Source of the DNA: Bacteroidota bacterium
Lineage (GTDB): Bacteria > Bacteroidota > Bacteroidia > 2-12-FULL-35-15
Reading direction: 5' to 3'
NCBI GenBank assembly: GCA_005772895.1
Contig: SXIH01000006.1
Span: forward strand, 1 to 54,203
Length of the DNA stretch: 54,203 nucleotides
Shown: piece by piece, positions 34,391 to 43,975 of the stretch
Position numbering within the stretch: position 1 is the first letter of the stretch
How the letters are laid out: every line of letters begins with the position of its first letter
Program-made: the position numbers and the translations under genes
Notes under the pieces: model-generated
Seen by the model: the letters and a program-made list of their open reading frames with translations, nothing else
Database searches by the model: none
Told to the model about the DNA's origin: nothing

Positions 34391-35845
34391 ATGAACATCC
34401 TCAAAAATCGATTTATTTTTAGTTCGCTTTTGTTTCTGTTTTCCGCGTTTAATTTAAGTGCACAAACTCGTGATGCATTAAATCAAACAATGACTTTGGA
34501 GCAGTGCATTGAATATGCATTGAAAAATAATATTCAAATAAAGCAATCGGAGTTAAATACTGATTTGTCGAAAATTACGTTGACCCAAAGTAAAGCTAAT
34601 TTATTACCATCATTAAATGCAAACGCTTCTCATTCTTATAATATAGGAAGAACGATTGACCGATTTACCAATCAGTTTGCTGATGCGCAAGTTCTTTCTC
34701 AAAATTTTGGTGTGAGTACAGATGTAGTTTTGTTTAGTGGTATGCAAAACATCAATACAATACAACAAAACAAATTTGCTTACCTGGCAGGAAAGTACGA
34801 TATCGAAAAAATGAAAAACGATATTTCTTTAAACATAGCTACGGCTTATTTGCAAATTCTTTACAGCATGGAAGCGCTTGATAATGCCAGAAATCAAATG
34901 GGAATAACAGCAGCTCAGGTGGATCGTACAAAAGTTTTGGTAGAGGCAGGCTCAGTTGCTAAAGGAACATTATTAGATATTCAATCACAATTTGCTTCAG
35001 AAGAATTGAATTTTACAAACGCGCAAAATCAATTGGATATTTCTTATTTGAATTTAGCGCAACTTTTAAATATGCCTTCTGCTGAAGGCTTGGCAATTGT
35101 TAAACCTGAATTAACTATTGGAGGTGATGCTTTGTTAACAGTAACACCAACTCAAATTTACAATTCGGCAGTAAGTAATTTGCCTGAAATTAAAAGTGCA
35201 GAGTTCAATGTTAAGAGTGCAGAAAAATCGGTAGTGGTTGCAAAAGGAGGATTGAGTCCGCGATTATCATTCAGCGCATCTTATGGAACAGGTTATTCCG
35301 GTGCAAGTCAGCGTTTTTCTACACTACCAACTTTTCAAGGTTATAGTCCGAATGGAGACATTACTTCTTCCGGAGATACCGTTTTTTCTCCTTTGTTTTC
35401 TTCGGGAACATTAGAGAAAACTCCTTTTGCTGATCAGTACAAAGACAACGTAAATAAATCGTTCGGATTCTTTTTAACGGTTCCGATTTTTAATCGCTGG
35501 CAAACAAAAACTGCTATCGACAGAGCAAGAATTCAAAAGATGAATGCAGATTTAACGGTAGAGTCGACTAAGTTGACAATTCAAAAGAATGTTCAACAAG
35601 CTTATGCCGATGCAAGTGCAGGATTAAAAAAATACAATGCATCTTTAAAAGCCATCGAAGCAATGAACGAGTCGTTTAAATATACAGAACAGAAATTCAA
35701 TGTAGGAATGTTAAACACAAACGACTATAACGATGCAAAAAATAAATTGATAAAAGCACAAAGTGATTTGTTGCAGGCTAAATACGAATACGTTTTCAAA
35801 ACAAAAGTGCTTGATTTTTATCAAGGTAAACCATTGAAATTCTAA
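34391..35845 (+). CDS. TolC-family outer membrane efflux protein
   Basis: 484 residues. A signal peptide (NRFIFSSLLFLFSAFNLSAQ) leads into the two-fold OEP repeat typical of TolC: LEQCIEYALKNNIQIKQSELN near residue 33, and a second copy from NSAVSNLPEIKSAEFNVKSAEK near 260. Long helices carry coiled-coil spacing. The inserted beta region GYSPNGDITSSGDTVFSPLF fits an extracellular loop. The frame is open from 34277, but the signal peptide and the promoter box favour the ATG at 34391. It is followed by a matching membrane-fusion protein, but the inner-membrane pump is not in the window. Confidence 0.92.
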   Translation: MNILKNRFIFSSLLFLFSAFNLSAQTRDALNQTMTLEQCIEYALKNNIQIKQSELNTDLSKITLTQSKANLLPSLNANASHSYNIGRTIDRFTNQFADAQVLSQNFGVSTDVVLFSGMQNINTIQQNKFAYLAGKYDIEKMKNDISLNIATAYLQILYSMEALDNARNQMGITAAQVDRTKVLVEAGSVAKGTLLDIQSQFASEELNFTNAQNQLDISYLNLAQLLNMPSAEGLAIVKPELTIGGDALLTVTPTQIYNSAVSNLPEIKSAEFNVKSAEKSVVVAKGGLSPRLSFSASYGTGYSGASQRFSTLPTFQGYSPNGDITSSGDTVFSPLFSSGTLEKTPFADQYKDNVNKSFGFFLTVPIFNRWQTKTAIDRARIQKMNADLTVESTKLTIQKNVQQAYADASAGLKKYNASLKAIEAMNESFKYTEQKFNVGMLNTNDYNDAKNKLIKAQSDLLQAKYEYVFKTKVLDFYQGKPLKF

Positions 35846-35890
35846 ACCTCTCCCTTTTATTCCCTCTCCAAATGGAGAGGGAGGGAAGGC
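35846..35890. repeat. Dispersed repeat family A, intergenic copy
   Basis: CCCTCTCC-AAAT-GGAGAGGG (8-bp arms, 35862-35881) followed by AGGGAAGG. It is related to the copies at 6171 and 53860 and lies between the TolC and adaptor genes. Confidence 0.75.
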
Positions 35891-35905
35891 ATAAATAAAT
35901 ATATT

Positions 35906-37285
35906 ATGAAAAAGATAATTTGGATCATTATTGCAGGAGTAGTTTTTTTAATATCGATTGTGATGTTAAAAAACTGTTCGTCTGATAAATCAATCAAAGT
36001 AGCTGTAGAAAAGGCAGACAAACGTAATATTATGGAATCGGTTTCTGCTAATGGAAAAATTCAACCGGAAGTAGAAGTAAAGATTAGCTCCGATGTTTCA
36101 GGAGAAATCGTTGAATTATTTGTGAAAGAAGGCGATCAGGTGAAAAAGGGAGATTTGTTGTGTAAAATCAATCCATTGATCTATGAATCAAACTCCAGTA
36201 GGATGGTGGCAACATTGAACGGAGCAAAAGCAAATTTGTCAAACTCAAAAGCACGATTAGAACAGATCAAAGCAGCCTTTGTAAATGCAGAAGCATCTTT
36301 TAACAGAAACAAAAAATTATTCGACCAGGGAGCCATTTCTCAATCGGACTTCGATGCAGCTAAAGCAGCTTACGAAGGAGCTAAGGCAGATGTGAAAGGT
36401 GCAGAAGACAATGTGGATGCATCAGAATACAATGTAAAAAGTACAGAAGCATCCTTGAAAGAAGCAAATGATAATTTGGCTAAGACAAATATTTATTCTC
36501 CGGTTAACGGAACAGTTTCTAAATTAAACAAAGAAAAAGGAGAGAGAGTTGTTGGAACAGCGCAAATGGAAGGAACAGAAATTATGCGTCTGGCAAATTT
36601 GAATGAGATGGAAGTAAGTGTGGAAGTAAACGAAAATGATATCGTGCGTGTTCACAACAGCGATACTTCTGCTATTGAAGTGGACGCATATCTTGGAAGA
36701 AAATTTAAAGGAATTGTTACAGAAATTGCAAACTCCGCAAATACAACCGGAGTAACTGCAGAACAAGTAACAAACTTTGTGGTAAAAATCAGAATTTTGC
36801 AGGAGTCGTATATGGACTTGTTAACTGCAAATAATAATATTGCTCCTTTCCGTCCGGGTATGAGTGCAACGGTTGATATACAAACTAAGAAAGTGAGTAA
36901 TGTAATAGCTGTTCCTATTCAGTCGGTAACTACAAGAAACGACAGTACAGAATATAACCTTCAGAATAAAGTAAAAGGTGGCGACAAAGAAGGTGATGAT
37001 GAAGATATTGTTGTTAAAAACGATAATGATAAAAAACAAAACTTAGATGCGCTTATAAAAATTGAAGAATGTGTTTTTGTTTACAATGCAGCAGAAGGGA
37101 AAGTGAAAAAAGTAGCTGTGAAAACAGGAATTCAGGACAATAACTATATTGAAATTATTTCCGGCCTGAAAGAAGGAGAGGAAATTGTTTCTGCTCCTTA
37201 CAGTGCTATTGCAAAAGAATTGAAAGACGGAGATGCAGTAAACAAAGTTGATAAATCAGAATTGTTTGCCGTTCCTAAAAAATAA
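35906..37285 (+). CDS. Periplasmic adaptor (HlyD/MacA-like membrane fusion protein)
   Basis: 459 residues. One N-terminal membrane helix (IIWIIIAGVVFLISIVML) is followed by a split lipoyl domain. Its first half is SSDVSGEIVELFVKEGDQVKKGD near 60-82 and its second half is NIYSPVNGTVSKLNKEKGERV near 195-215. Between the halves is a coiled-coil hairpin of about 100 residues (NLSNSKARLEQIKAAF onwards). Beta-barrel and membrane-proximal domains follow. A strongly charged insert (GGDKEGDDEDIVVKNDNDKK, near 355-374) lies in the last domain. The fold and length suit MacA-type adaptors that pair with an ABC transporter. No such gene follows; the next gene is tsaB, 3 bases after the stop. Confidence 0.92.
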   Translation: MKKIIWIIIAGVVFLISIVMLKNCSSDKSIKVAVEKADKRNIMESVSANGKIQPEVEVKISSDVSGEIVELFVKEGDQVKKGDLLCKINPLIYESNSSRMVATLNGAKANLSNSKARLEQIKAAFVNAEASFNRNKKLFDQGAISQSDFDAAKAAYEGAKADVKGAEDNVDASEYNVKSTEASLKEANDNLAKTNIYSPVNGTVSKLNKEKGERVVGTAQMEGTEIMRLANLNEMEVSVEVNENDIVRVHNSDTSAIEVDAYLGRKFKGIVTEIANSANTTGVTAEQVTNFVVKIRILQESYMDLLTANNNIAPFRPGMSATVDIQTKKVSNVIAVPIQSVTTRNDSTEYNLQNKVKGGDKEGDDEDIVVKNDNDKKQNLDALIKIEECVFVYNAAEGKVKKVAVKTGIQDNNYIEIISGLKEGEEIVSAPYSAIAKELKDGDAVNKVDKSELFAVPKK

Positions 37286-37288
37286 ACA

Positions 37289-37996
37289 ATGGCTCTCATC
37301 TTAAATATAGAAACAGCAACTACTGTTTGCAGTGTTTCTCTTGCAAAAGATGGGAAATTACTTTCCTTAAAAGAACAAAACGGAGATTATTCTCACGCAG
37401 AAAATCTTACAGTATTTATTGAAGATGTTTGCAAACAAGCAAATATCAAACTTTCCCAAATTGATGCGATTGCTGTAAGTAAAGGTCCGGGTTCATATAC
37501 TGGTTTACGTATTGGCGTGAGCACTACGAAGGGGTTGTGTTACTCTTTGGATAAACCTTTGATTGCGGTAGATACATTAAAATATCTCTCAATAGCTACA
37601 TCTACTTTTTATGTCACCCTGAGCGGAGTCGAAGGGCGACCATCAGATCTTTTCTGTCCAATGTTGGATGCTCGTAGAATGGAAGTTTATTGTTCCATTT
37701 ATGATTTTCACGGAAATGTTATTAGAGAGACCTCTGCAGAAATAATTGATGAACATTCGTTTTCTGATATTTTAAAAACAAACAAGATTGTTTTTTTCGG
37801 AGACGGAGCATCAAAATGTAAAGAGACATTTTCAAAAAATTCAAATGCAATCTTTATAGATAATGTTGTACCTTCCGCAAAAGATATGATAACACTTTCT
37901 GAACAAGCTTATAATGCAAAACAATTTGAAGATGTGGCGTATTTTGAGCCGTATTACCTAAAAGACTTTGTGGCAGGGAAGAAGAAGGGGGAGTAA
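37289..37996 (+). CDS. tsaB: tRNA threonylcarbamoyladenosine biosynthesis protein TsaB
   Basis: Pseudo-kinase of the ASKHA fold that partners TsaD and TsaE to make t6A at position 37 of ANN-decoding tRNAs; normally essential. The 235 residues show LILNIETATTVCSVSLAKDG at the start, SKGPGSYTGLRIGVSTTKGL near 63-82 and CPMLDARRMEVYCSIYD near 125. Between LKYLSIAT and LFCPML is FYVTLSGVEGRPSD, which comes from a family C repeat read in frame and is not a family feature. The insert lies at the surface loop before strand DARRMEV (inference). The gene follows the adaptor by 3 bases. Confidence 0.95.
   Translation: MALILNIETATTVCSVSLAKDGKLLSLKEQNGDYSHAENLTVFIEDVCKQANIKLSQIDAIAVSKGPGSYTGLRIGVSTTKGLCYSLDKPLIAVDTLKYLSIATSTFYVTLSGVEGRPSDLFCPMLDARRMEVYCSIYDFHGNVIRETSAEIIDEHSFSDILKTNKIVFFGDGASKCKETFSKNSNAIFIDNVVPSAKDMITLSEQAYNAKQFEDVAYFEPYYLKDFVAGKKKGE
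37612..37636 (+). repeat. Dispersed repeat family C, inside tsaB
   Basis: CACCCTGAGCGGAGTCGAA, identical to the core of the intergenic copies, is read in frame as VTLSGVEG. Confidence 0.92.
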
Positions 37997-38050
37997 GTTT
38001 TAACAATATTATCAGAATTTTTTCGTTTACTGCTGGGCTAAACAACTAAA

Positions 38051-39520
38051 ATGAAAAAAATACTTCTTTTTTCACTGCTTTTCTTTTTATTTCAAATCTC
38101 TTATTCGCAGACCTGGCAATGGGTGGAACAGCAGGGCGACTGGAATGCTGATAACGGTCGTGCAATTTGCACAGATAACACAGGAAATTGTTATGCAGTA
38201 GGAGGTGTTCAGAATTACGCAAAAATTTTCAAATATAATTCTACAGGTGGTCTCGTTTGGGATGTTGACGCATGGGTGCTTAATGGTGTAGCAAAGAGTA
38301 TTGTTTATGATAACAATGGATATTTATATATATCTGGAGATTCTTCCAATCAAGTTAAAATTGTAAAAGTAGATACAAGTGGAAATATGGTTTGGAAAGT
38401 AAGTGACTCTTTGGGCACTAATACAGGAATTGTATTTGATAATGCTGGATTTATATATTTATCAGGTTCCGATGATCTTATCACAAAATATGACACCTCA
38501 GGAAATTTAATCTGGGGACGTGCTGTAAATGCAGTTGCGAATTCAATAGCCTTAGATCCTACTGGTAATTTGTGTGTAACAGGAATTTTTTCTGGAACAG
38601 CTATTTTTGGAACTGATACACTGATCGCATCGGGAACGGAAGATATATTTGTTGCTAAATATGATACTTCAGGAATATGTATTTGGGCAAAACGAGCAGG
38701 AGGGAATCATATTTATTCAGGATATTCTAAGGATTGTGGTTATGGAATTACTGTTGATCAAATTGGAAATATTTATTTTACAGGGGCTCTAATTGGTATG
38801 TCAGATTTTGATTCCATTACTATTTCAGGTACAGGAACTAGTAATGATATTTTTTTAGCTAAATATAATTCTTCCGGAAATGTTCTTTGGGTTAAACATG
38901 CATTTGGTGGAGCAGATGAAGAAGGGCGATGCATTGCTATTGACAATTTTGGAAATATTTTAATTGGCGGTTCTTATGTTCCAACTGCAAATTTTGATGG
39001 TTTTCTTTTGCCAGGATGGGGGAATTACGATTCATTTGTAGCTAAATATGATAGTACTGGAGCTTTTATTTCTGCCTTAGATGCTGGTGAAGCAGTATGG
39101 AATGAATTTATTTACGGTATAGCAGCAGATAATTTAGGAAATATTTTTGTAACAGGTAGCTTTTATGGTGTTACAGAGTTCGGTCCCTATGCACCTTTAA
39201 GTAATGGTTTGTTTGATATGTTTATTGGTAAGATAGATCTTGCAACAGGTATTGAAACGCAATCAACAAATTTATTTGATGTGATAGTTTATCCTAATCC
39301 TGCTTCAACAAATATTAATATCGAATTCGAAATGCAAGGGAATGAGGCTGTGGAGTTGGAAATAAAAAATGTATTAGGACAATCGATACATTCCCAAAAA
39401 GTAGTTTCATCCGGAAAACAAAAACAGGAAGTAGATATAAGCAATCTTTCAAATGGGTTCTATTTCTTGGAACTGAGAAGCGGAAGAAGCTTCAGTTTAA
39501 CAAAGTTTATAAAACAGTAG
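38051..39520 (+). CDS. SBBP-like repeat protein with T9SS sorting domain
   Basis: 489 residues. A signal peptide (to ISYSQ, residue 20) precedes about seven repeats of the form NGYLYISGDSS...VKIVKVDTSGNMVW. GNIYFTGALIG, GNILIGGSYVPTANFDG and GNIFVTGSF are typical of SBBP/beta-propeller repeats. The last 80 residues form a type A T9SS sorting domain that starts VIVYPNPASTNINIEF. It should be delivered to the cell surface or medium. It stands alone 54 bases after tsaB; its role is unknown. Confidence 0.87.
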   Translation: MKKILLFSLLFFLFQISYSQTWQWVEQQGDWNADNGRAICTDNTGNCYAVGGVQNYAKIFKYNSTGGLVWDVDAWVLNGVAKSIVYDNNGYLYISGDSSNQVKIVKVDTSGNMVWKVSDSLGTNTGIVFDNAGFIYLSGSDDLITKYDTSGNLIWGRAVNAVANSIALDPTGNLCVTGIFSGTAIFGTDTLIASGTEDIFVAKYDTSGICIWAKRAGGNHIYSGYSKDCGYGITVDQIGNIYFTGALIGMSDFDSITISGTGTSNDIFLAKYNSSGNVLWVKHAFGGADEEGRCIAIDNFGNILIGGSYVPTANFDGFLLPGWGNYDSFVAKYDSTGAFISALDAGEAVWNEFIYGIAADNLGNIFVTGSFYGVTEFGPYAPLSNGLFDMFIGKIDLATGIETQSTNLFDVIVYPNPASTNINIEFEMQGNEAVELEIKNVLGQSIHSQKVVSSGKQKQEVDISNLSNGFYFLELRSGRSFSLTKFIKQ

Positions 39521-39537
39521 AGAAATTTGAAATATTA

Positions 39538-39582
39538 ACTCAGCGACACTCAGCGAAAAAATCTCCGCGTTCTCTGCGGTTT
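39538..39582. repeat. Dispersed intergenic repeat (family F)
   Basis: Units ACTCAGCGACACTCAGCG and CTCCGCGTTCTCTGCGG lie between convergent genes. This looks like the 'CTCTGCG/CTCAGCG' intergenic repeats common in Bacteroidota; no second copy is in this window. Confidence 0.5.
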
Positions 39583-39594
39583 AATAGGGTGTCC

Positions 39595-40575
39595 CTAATA
39601 ATAACTATAACCAAATTTCACAATCCCGATAGAATTATTCTTATGGTCTCTGTTAATTTTTGATTTCAATAAGTTGTTTGTTTCATCATATAAATAGCTC
39701 ATTTCCGATAGAAGCGCATCATTCTTAAATTTCTTTTCTTCCAATACAACTCCATTTCCATCGTATTTGTATGCCGTGTATTCTTTTATATTTCCGCTTT
39801 CATTACTTGTAAAGGTTCTTTCAAGTAAGTTCCCTTTTGCATCATATTGAAAAAGATTTTCTTGCCGCATCCAGCTTACAATAAATTCATAATTCTCTGA
39901 AAGCTTGTTTCCCTTTTCATCATAATTAATAATTCCTTTTTTATATTCCCGTCCTTCGTCATTCAAACAGCGTTTCTTTATTTGTGTTGGAGTCATCTGA
40001 ATATATTCAAATGTTTCGTTTGACAATATATTCTGGACACCCATTTTAAATTCATTTTTATTTTCACTCACATTCGTTTCTCTAAAATGCATTTCTTTTA
40101 TGATTAGTCCTTTGTCGTTGTATTCATAATAATAGGAATTATAATACGCACCCATTTTAACCCTTTTGGTAATGATTCTGCTTTGTGAATCATAATAGAT
40201 ATCAGCAAAAATAGTATCGTTGTAATATTTTGTAACCGTTTTGGTAGTGGCAGGTTGAATGATTTTCCCTTTTCTTCTTACTTCAGGGGTTTCTACTTCT
40301 TCATTCTGAACATAATTTAAAATAGTATAGTAATAGCGTGTGATTCTGCCCAGACTGTCAAACTCGTATCCTTGACTTGATCCTTTGTCTATAATAATTT
40401 CTCCGTCAGGTTTATCTACAATTGCGACATCAATTCTTTTGATTTTATTTTTCTTTACAATCTTTGAATTAAAGGCAATAGGTCCAATGCCAATTTCAAC
40501 AGGACTGTTACTTACTAATTGAGCAAATGAGCCCAACGAAAAAATAAGAAGGAAGAGAGTAGTTAAAAATTTCAT
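39595..40575 (-). CDS. Exported RHS/YD-like repeat protein
   Basis: 326 residues. A signal peptide (to GSFAQ, residue 19) is followed by a variable part and then YD-like repeats: [61 protein letters not shown] and [14 protein letters not shown]. These are short beta-hairpin units also found in RHS proteins. It lacks the toxin or shell domains of true RHS systems. It overlaps the YyaL-type gene upstream on the same strand by 4 bases (ATGA), so the two are co-translated; why they are paired is unknown. Confidence 0.75.
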   Translation of the reverse strand: MKFLTTLFLLIFSLGSFAQLVSNSPVEIGIGPIAFNSKIVKKNKIKRIDVAIVDKPDGEIIIDKGSSQGYEFDSLGRITRYYYTILNYVQNEEVETPEVRRKGKIIQPATTKTVTKYYNDTIFADIYYDSQSRIITKRVKMGAYYNSYYYEYNDKGLIIKEMHFRETNVSENKNEFKMGVQNILSNETFEYIQMTPTQIKKRCLNDEGREYKKGIINYDEKGNKLSENYEFIVSWMRQENLFQYDAKGNLLERTFTSNESGNIKEYTAYKYDGNGVVLEEKKFKNDALLSEMSYLYDETNNLLKSKINRDHKNNSIGIVKFGYSYY

Positions 40576-42611
40576 TCAATATTCATTTGTTTCAATGCTT
40601 CTTCTATTTCTTTTACCGGAGCTGAGCAGCCCCGATAGCCATCGGGGTTGTTCTTACAAACATAGATGAGTGTTTCATCATTTTTATACCTATTCAACAA
40701 CAATGGCAAAGAGCTTTCAGAAGCACTTCCTACAAATATCTTATTTGGATAGTAATGTTTATGGAGGATTTTCCTTTTTTCATCAACAGATTTACCAACA
40801 ATTGCCAATTCGTAAAAAGGAGTACTGAAATTAAGCAGCAACATAGCCCAATTGCTGTATCCGGCACCATAATTCTCAATTTCAGCCAATACATTATTGA
40901 GCATTTTCCGGCTCATTTGAATGTATTCTTCTGAGCCAAAATGATGCCCCAAAACGAATAATGATTTGGCTATGCTGGAATTGGAAGCAGGAATTACATT
41001 ATCCGAAAGTTCCATTTTCCGGCTGATTAATGCTTTATCGGTATCCGAAGTAAAATAAAACATTCCCGATTTTTCATCTTTAAAATGTGCTATCACATAC
41101 TTCATTAAATCATTCGCTTTATGCAAATACTTTTCTTCAAAAGAAATTTCATAGCAGGAGATTAATGCTTCTATCATGAAAGAGTAATCTTCTAAAAATC
41201 CATTTATGGAACTATTCGTTAAGTGGGATAGTTTTCCATTTTGATCGCAACAATTCTTCAATAAAAAATCTAAATTACCTAAAGCAATGTCTTTAAAATA
41301 CTTTTCATCGAAAACAGTATATGCATCAGCATAAGCTTTTACCATCAGCGCATTCCAGGAAGTAATAATTTTATTATCCAATCCAGGTTTGATGCGTTTT
41401 TCTCTTATGCTTAGTAATTGCTTTTTACACTCTTTAATTATTTTTTGTAATTCATTTACGGAAATATTATTTCGTTTTGCAATTTCTTCATCTTCATCAT
41501 GTCTAAGCAAAATATAATTTTCATGTTCCCAAAATCCACGTTGATTTACATTATAATAATCGGCAAACAAATTAAATTTTTCTTTTAAGAGCTCTTGTAA
41601 TTCTGCTTTTGTCCATACATAATATTTCCCTTCTTCTCCTTCCGAATCAGCGTCCAAGGCTGAATAGAAACCCCCTTTGGATGAAGTTAATTCCCGTTCT
41701 ACAAATTCCAATGTTTCATAAACTATTTGTTTGTACAAAGGATTTTTTGTTTTCTGATATGCTTCACAATATAAAGTCACCAATTGCGAATTATCATAAA
41801 GCATTTTCTCAAAATGTGGAACTTTCCAAATATGATCTACCGAATAACGGGCAAATCCTCCTCCGATTTGATCATAAATTCCACCGTAAGCCATCTTTTT
41901 TAAAGTGAGCTCAATGTGTTTTAGTAATTCATCATTATTTGTATGATGTGCATAGCGCAATAAAAACTGATAATTGTTTGGCAAAGGAAATTTCGGAGCT
42001 TTGTTCGGACCACCTTCTGTATTATCGAATCGCGGTTTCCAATTGTTTACACTTTTATGAAGTGTATCAATCGTGAATTCTTTTTCGTTCGGATTTATTT
42101 TTACAAGTTCTGCTAGTTTAACTCCTTCAGTTAGTTGTTTTGCATAATCAATTACTTTTTCCGGTTCGTGTTGGTATACATCTGCCAGATTCAATAAAAT
42201 ATTCATCCAACTCTGTTTCGGGAAATAAGTGCCACCATAAATCGGGCGACCATCAGGTAAAGCAAAACAATTCAAAGGCCAACCACCTTGTCCGGTCATC
42301 AATTGAACAGCCATCATGTACACTTGATCAATATCCGGGCGCTCTTCTCTGTCGACTTTAATACAAATAAAATAATCGTTCATTAGTTGAGCCACATTTT
42401 CGTCCTCAAAACATTCGTGCTCCATAACGTGGCACCAGTGACAGGCAGAATAACCAACGCTTATCAAAATCAATTTATTTTCTGATTTTGCTTTTTCCAA
42501 TACTTCTTCATTCCATGCATACCAGTTCACCGGATTGTGTGCGTGCTGCAACAAGTACGGACTGGTTTCGTGAATTAATGAATTGGTATATTTCTTAATC
42601 TGCTCTTTCAT
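40572..42611 (-). CDS. YyaL/DUF255-type thioredoxin-fold protein
   Basis: 679 residues. The N-terminal thioredoxin-like domain has the hallmark [20 protein letters not shown], then CHWCHVME (C57, C60), and [14 protein letters not shown]. An alpha/alpha toroid of the glycosidase or cellobiose-epimerase type follows ([31 protein letters not shown]). Relatives such as YyaL and human SPATA20 have no settled function. The open frame begins at 42647; the ATG at 42611 gives the usual short N-terminus. Near the C-terminus, [14 protein letters not shown] contains a family B repeat read in frame within the conserved CKN...C..PV stretch. Confidence 0.93.
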   Translation of the reverse strand: MKEQIKKYTNSLIHETSPYLLQHAHNPVNWYAWNEEVLEKAKSENKLILISVGYSACHWCHVMEHECFEDENVAQLMNDYFICIKVDREERPDIDQVYMMAVQLMTGQGGWPLNCFALPDGRPIYGGTYFPKQSWMNILLNLADVYQHEPEKVIDYAKQLTEGVKLAELVKINPNEKEFTIDTLHKSVNNWKPRFDNTEGGPNKAPKFPLPNNYQFLLRYAHHTNNDELLKHIELTLKKMAYGGIYDQIGGGFARYSVDHIWKVPHFEKMLYDNSQLVTLYCEAYQKTKNPLYKQIVYETLEFVERELTSSKGGFYSALDADSEGEEGKYYVWTKAELQELLKEKFNLFADYYNVNQRGFWEHENYILLRHDEDEEIAKRNNISVNELQKIIKECKKQLLSIREKRIKPGLDNKIITSWNALMVKAYADAYTVFDEKYFKDIALGNLDFLLKNCCDQNGKLSHLTNSSINGFLEDYSFMIEALISCYEISFEEKYLHKANDLMKYVIAHFKDEKSGMFYFTSDTDKALISRKMELSDNVIPASNSSIAKSLFVLGHHFGSEEYIQMSRKMLNNVLAEIENYGAGYSNWAMLLLNFSTPFYELAIVGKSVDEKRKILHKHYYPNKIFVGSASESSLPLLLNRYKNDETLIYVCKNNPDGYRGCSAPVKEIEEALKQMNIE
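40630..40647. repeat. Dispersed palindrome family B variant, inside the YyaL-type gene
   Basis: CCCCGAT-AGCC-ATCGGGG, a compensated variant of the ATCCCGATAGCTATCGGGAT element. It is read in frame on the minus strand as PDGYRG. Confidence 0.85.
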
Positions 42612-42668
42612 TCTATAAAAATACAAACTATAATTTTTATTTCTCAATATTAATTTTTACTTTCATGT

Positions 42669-43967
42669 GTGCCTAATAATCTTTTAAAACAAAAGAACCC
42701 TTATTTCAGAAACCTTTCTCCTGATGCTCAGGAAGTTTTTGTCACCCGTTTATTTCAATTTATGGAAGACAAAAAATTTATTGGCAGAGAAGGACTGGTT
42801 ATTACCGATGAAATAAAAGTACTTATTTCCGCTGCTGCTATTCAGTTAACGTTTGGGTTAAAAGATTATATGATTTCTCATTTGTATGCGATTAATGTTT
42901 TTCCCCGCGTATTTTTTTCGAAATATCTGAATGCAAACCTCAAAGGATTGAATACCCAAAGTGGCGTTTTGTCACTTTCGTGGAACGACTTTAAAGAAGG
43001 CTATGCTATTGAAGATGACAAAGTAAATTTAGGCTTACATGAGTTGGCTCACGCTTTATATATTGATTTGGATGAAGAGGGTAATTATGACGAACATTTT
43101 TCTGCCTATTTCGAAAAGTGGGAAGATATAGCTATGCAAGATTATTTAGAATTGAAAGAGAAAAAAATTACTTTTTTAAGAGATTATGGTGGAACCAATA
43201 TGCACGAATTTTTTGCAGTTTGTGTAGAACATTTTTTTGAAGCTCCAAAAGAATTCAAAAAACAACTTCCTCATTTGTATAATTATTTGATGTTGATGTT
43301 AAATCAAGATCCGGATAATGTGAAAGGCGACTATCAAGTGAGAGTGTATGCCGAAAAAGCACTTGCTATTTCTGAATACAGTTCCAAAGAAGAAGAACAG
43401 AATTTAAATCAGCAAATAATAAATAATTCTCATATAGAAGAACGTTATTCACTGTTTCAAACAACTGTTCAGCGAAACGGAATTTACATTGCAATGACCG
43501 CAACCTTTATTGGTTTGTTTGCCGGGATTCCTTTACTTATTTGGTTTTGGTCTACCACTGTAATTAGTATTGGTGCAATATTTATTATGCTTTTTATTTG
43601 CGGAGCATTGGGATTGATACAATGGAAATATGTCAGAGAATATTTAGACATGGAATATCATCAATTTGCGATGTATGCATTTTCAGGTTTTGGAATGTGT
43701 TTAATTAATATTGTTTTTGCTTTAAACACGTTTATTCCGATAAACACTTCAACTGTTACCTATGAAATTTTAGATTTTACAAACGGAAATCAAGGGATGG
43801 AAATTGTATTGTCCGGTGAAGGAAACAGTAGTTCGCTCGAACGAAATGTTGCCACTTATGTGATGGACAATTTCGATAAATTTTATGATGCGAAAAAGGT
43901 AATGGTAACGAAAAGTACAGGTTTGTTTGGACTGGAAAGAATAAACGATTGCCAATTAATTTATTAA
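42669..43967 (+). CDS. Membrane-bound MtfA-like zinc peptidase
   Basis: 432 residues. The N-terminal 250 match the MtfA/DUF980 peptidase family: FRNLSPDAQEVFVTRLFQFM, the zinc motif HELAH at 124-128, a third-ligand candidate E187 in HEFFAVCVEHFFE, and LYNYLMLMLNQDP. Known MtfA is a small cytosolic peptidase linked to Mlc. This one is extended by three hydrophobic segments (about 273-292, 295-315 and 337-357) and an 80-residue C-terminal domain with IVLSGEGNSSSLERNVATYVMDNF. The GTG at 42669 is taken as start; the nearby ATG at 42665 is out of frame. The extension's role is unknown. Confidence 0.85.
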   Translation: MPNNLLKQKNPYFRNLSPDAQEVFVTRLFQFMEDKKFIGREGLVITDEIKVLISAAAIQLTFGLKDYMISHLYAINVFPRVFFSKYLNANLKGLNTQSGVLSLSWNDFKEGYAIEDDKVNLGLHELAHALYIDLDEEGNYDEHFSAYFEKWEDIAMQDYLELKEKKITFLRDYGGTNMHEFFAVCVEHFFEAPKEFKKQLPHLYNYLMLMLNQDPDNVKGDYQVRVYAEKALAISEYSSKEEEQNLNQQIINNSHIEERYSLFQTTVQRNGIYIAMTATFIGLFAGIPLLIWFWSTTVISIGAIFIMLFICGALGLIQWKYVREYLDMEYHQFAMYAFSGFGMCLINIVFALNTFIPINTSTVTYEILDFTNGNQGMEIVLSGEGNSSSLERNVATYVMDNFDKFYDAKKVMVTKSTGLFGLERINDCQLIY

Positions 43968-43975
43968 AAGAAGTT

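Noticed and set aside
39620-39632. Extra family B copy (AATCCCGATAG)
   Set aside because: Only one arm is present and it encodes the end of the RHS-like protein; probably chance.
39595-40575. RHS toxin or polymorphic toxin system
   Set aside because: Too short, with no core RHS shell, toxin domain or immunity gene nearby.
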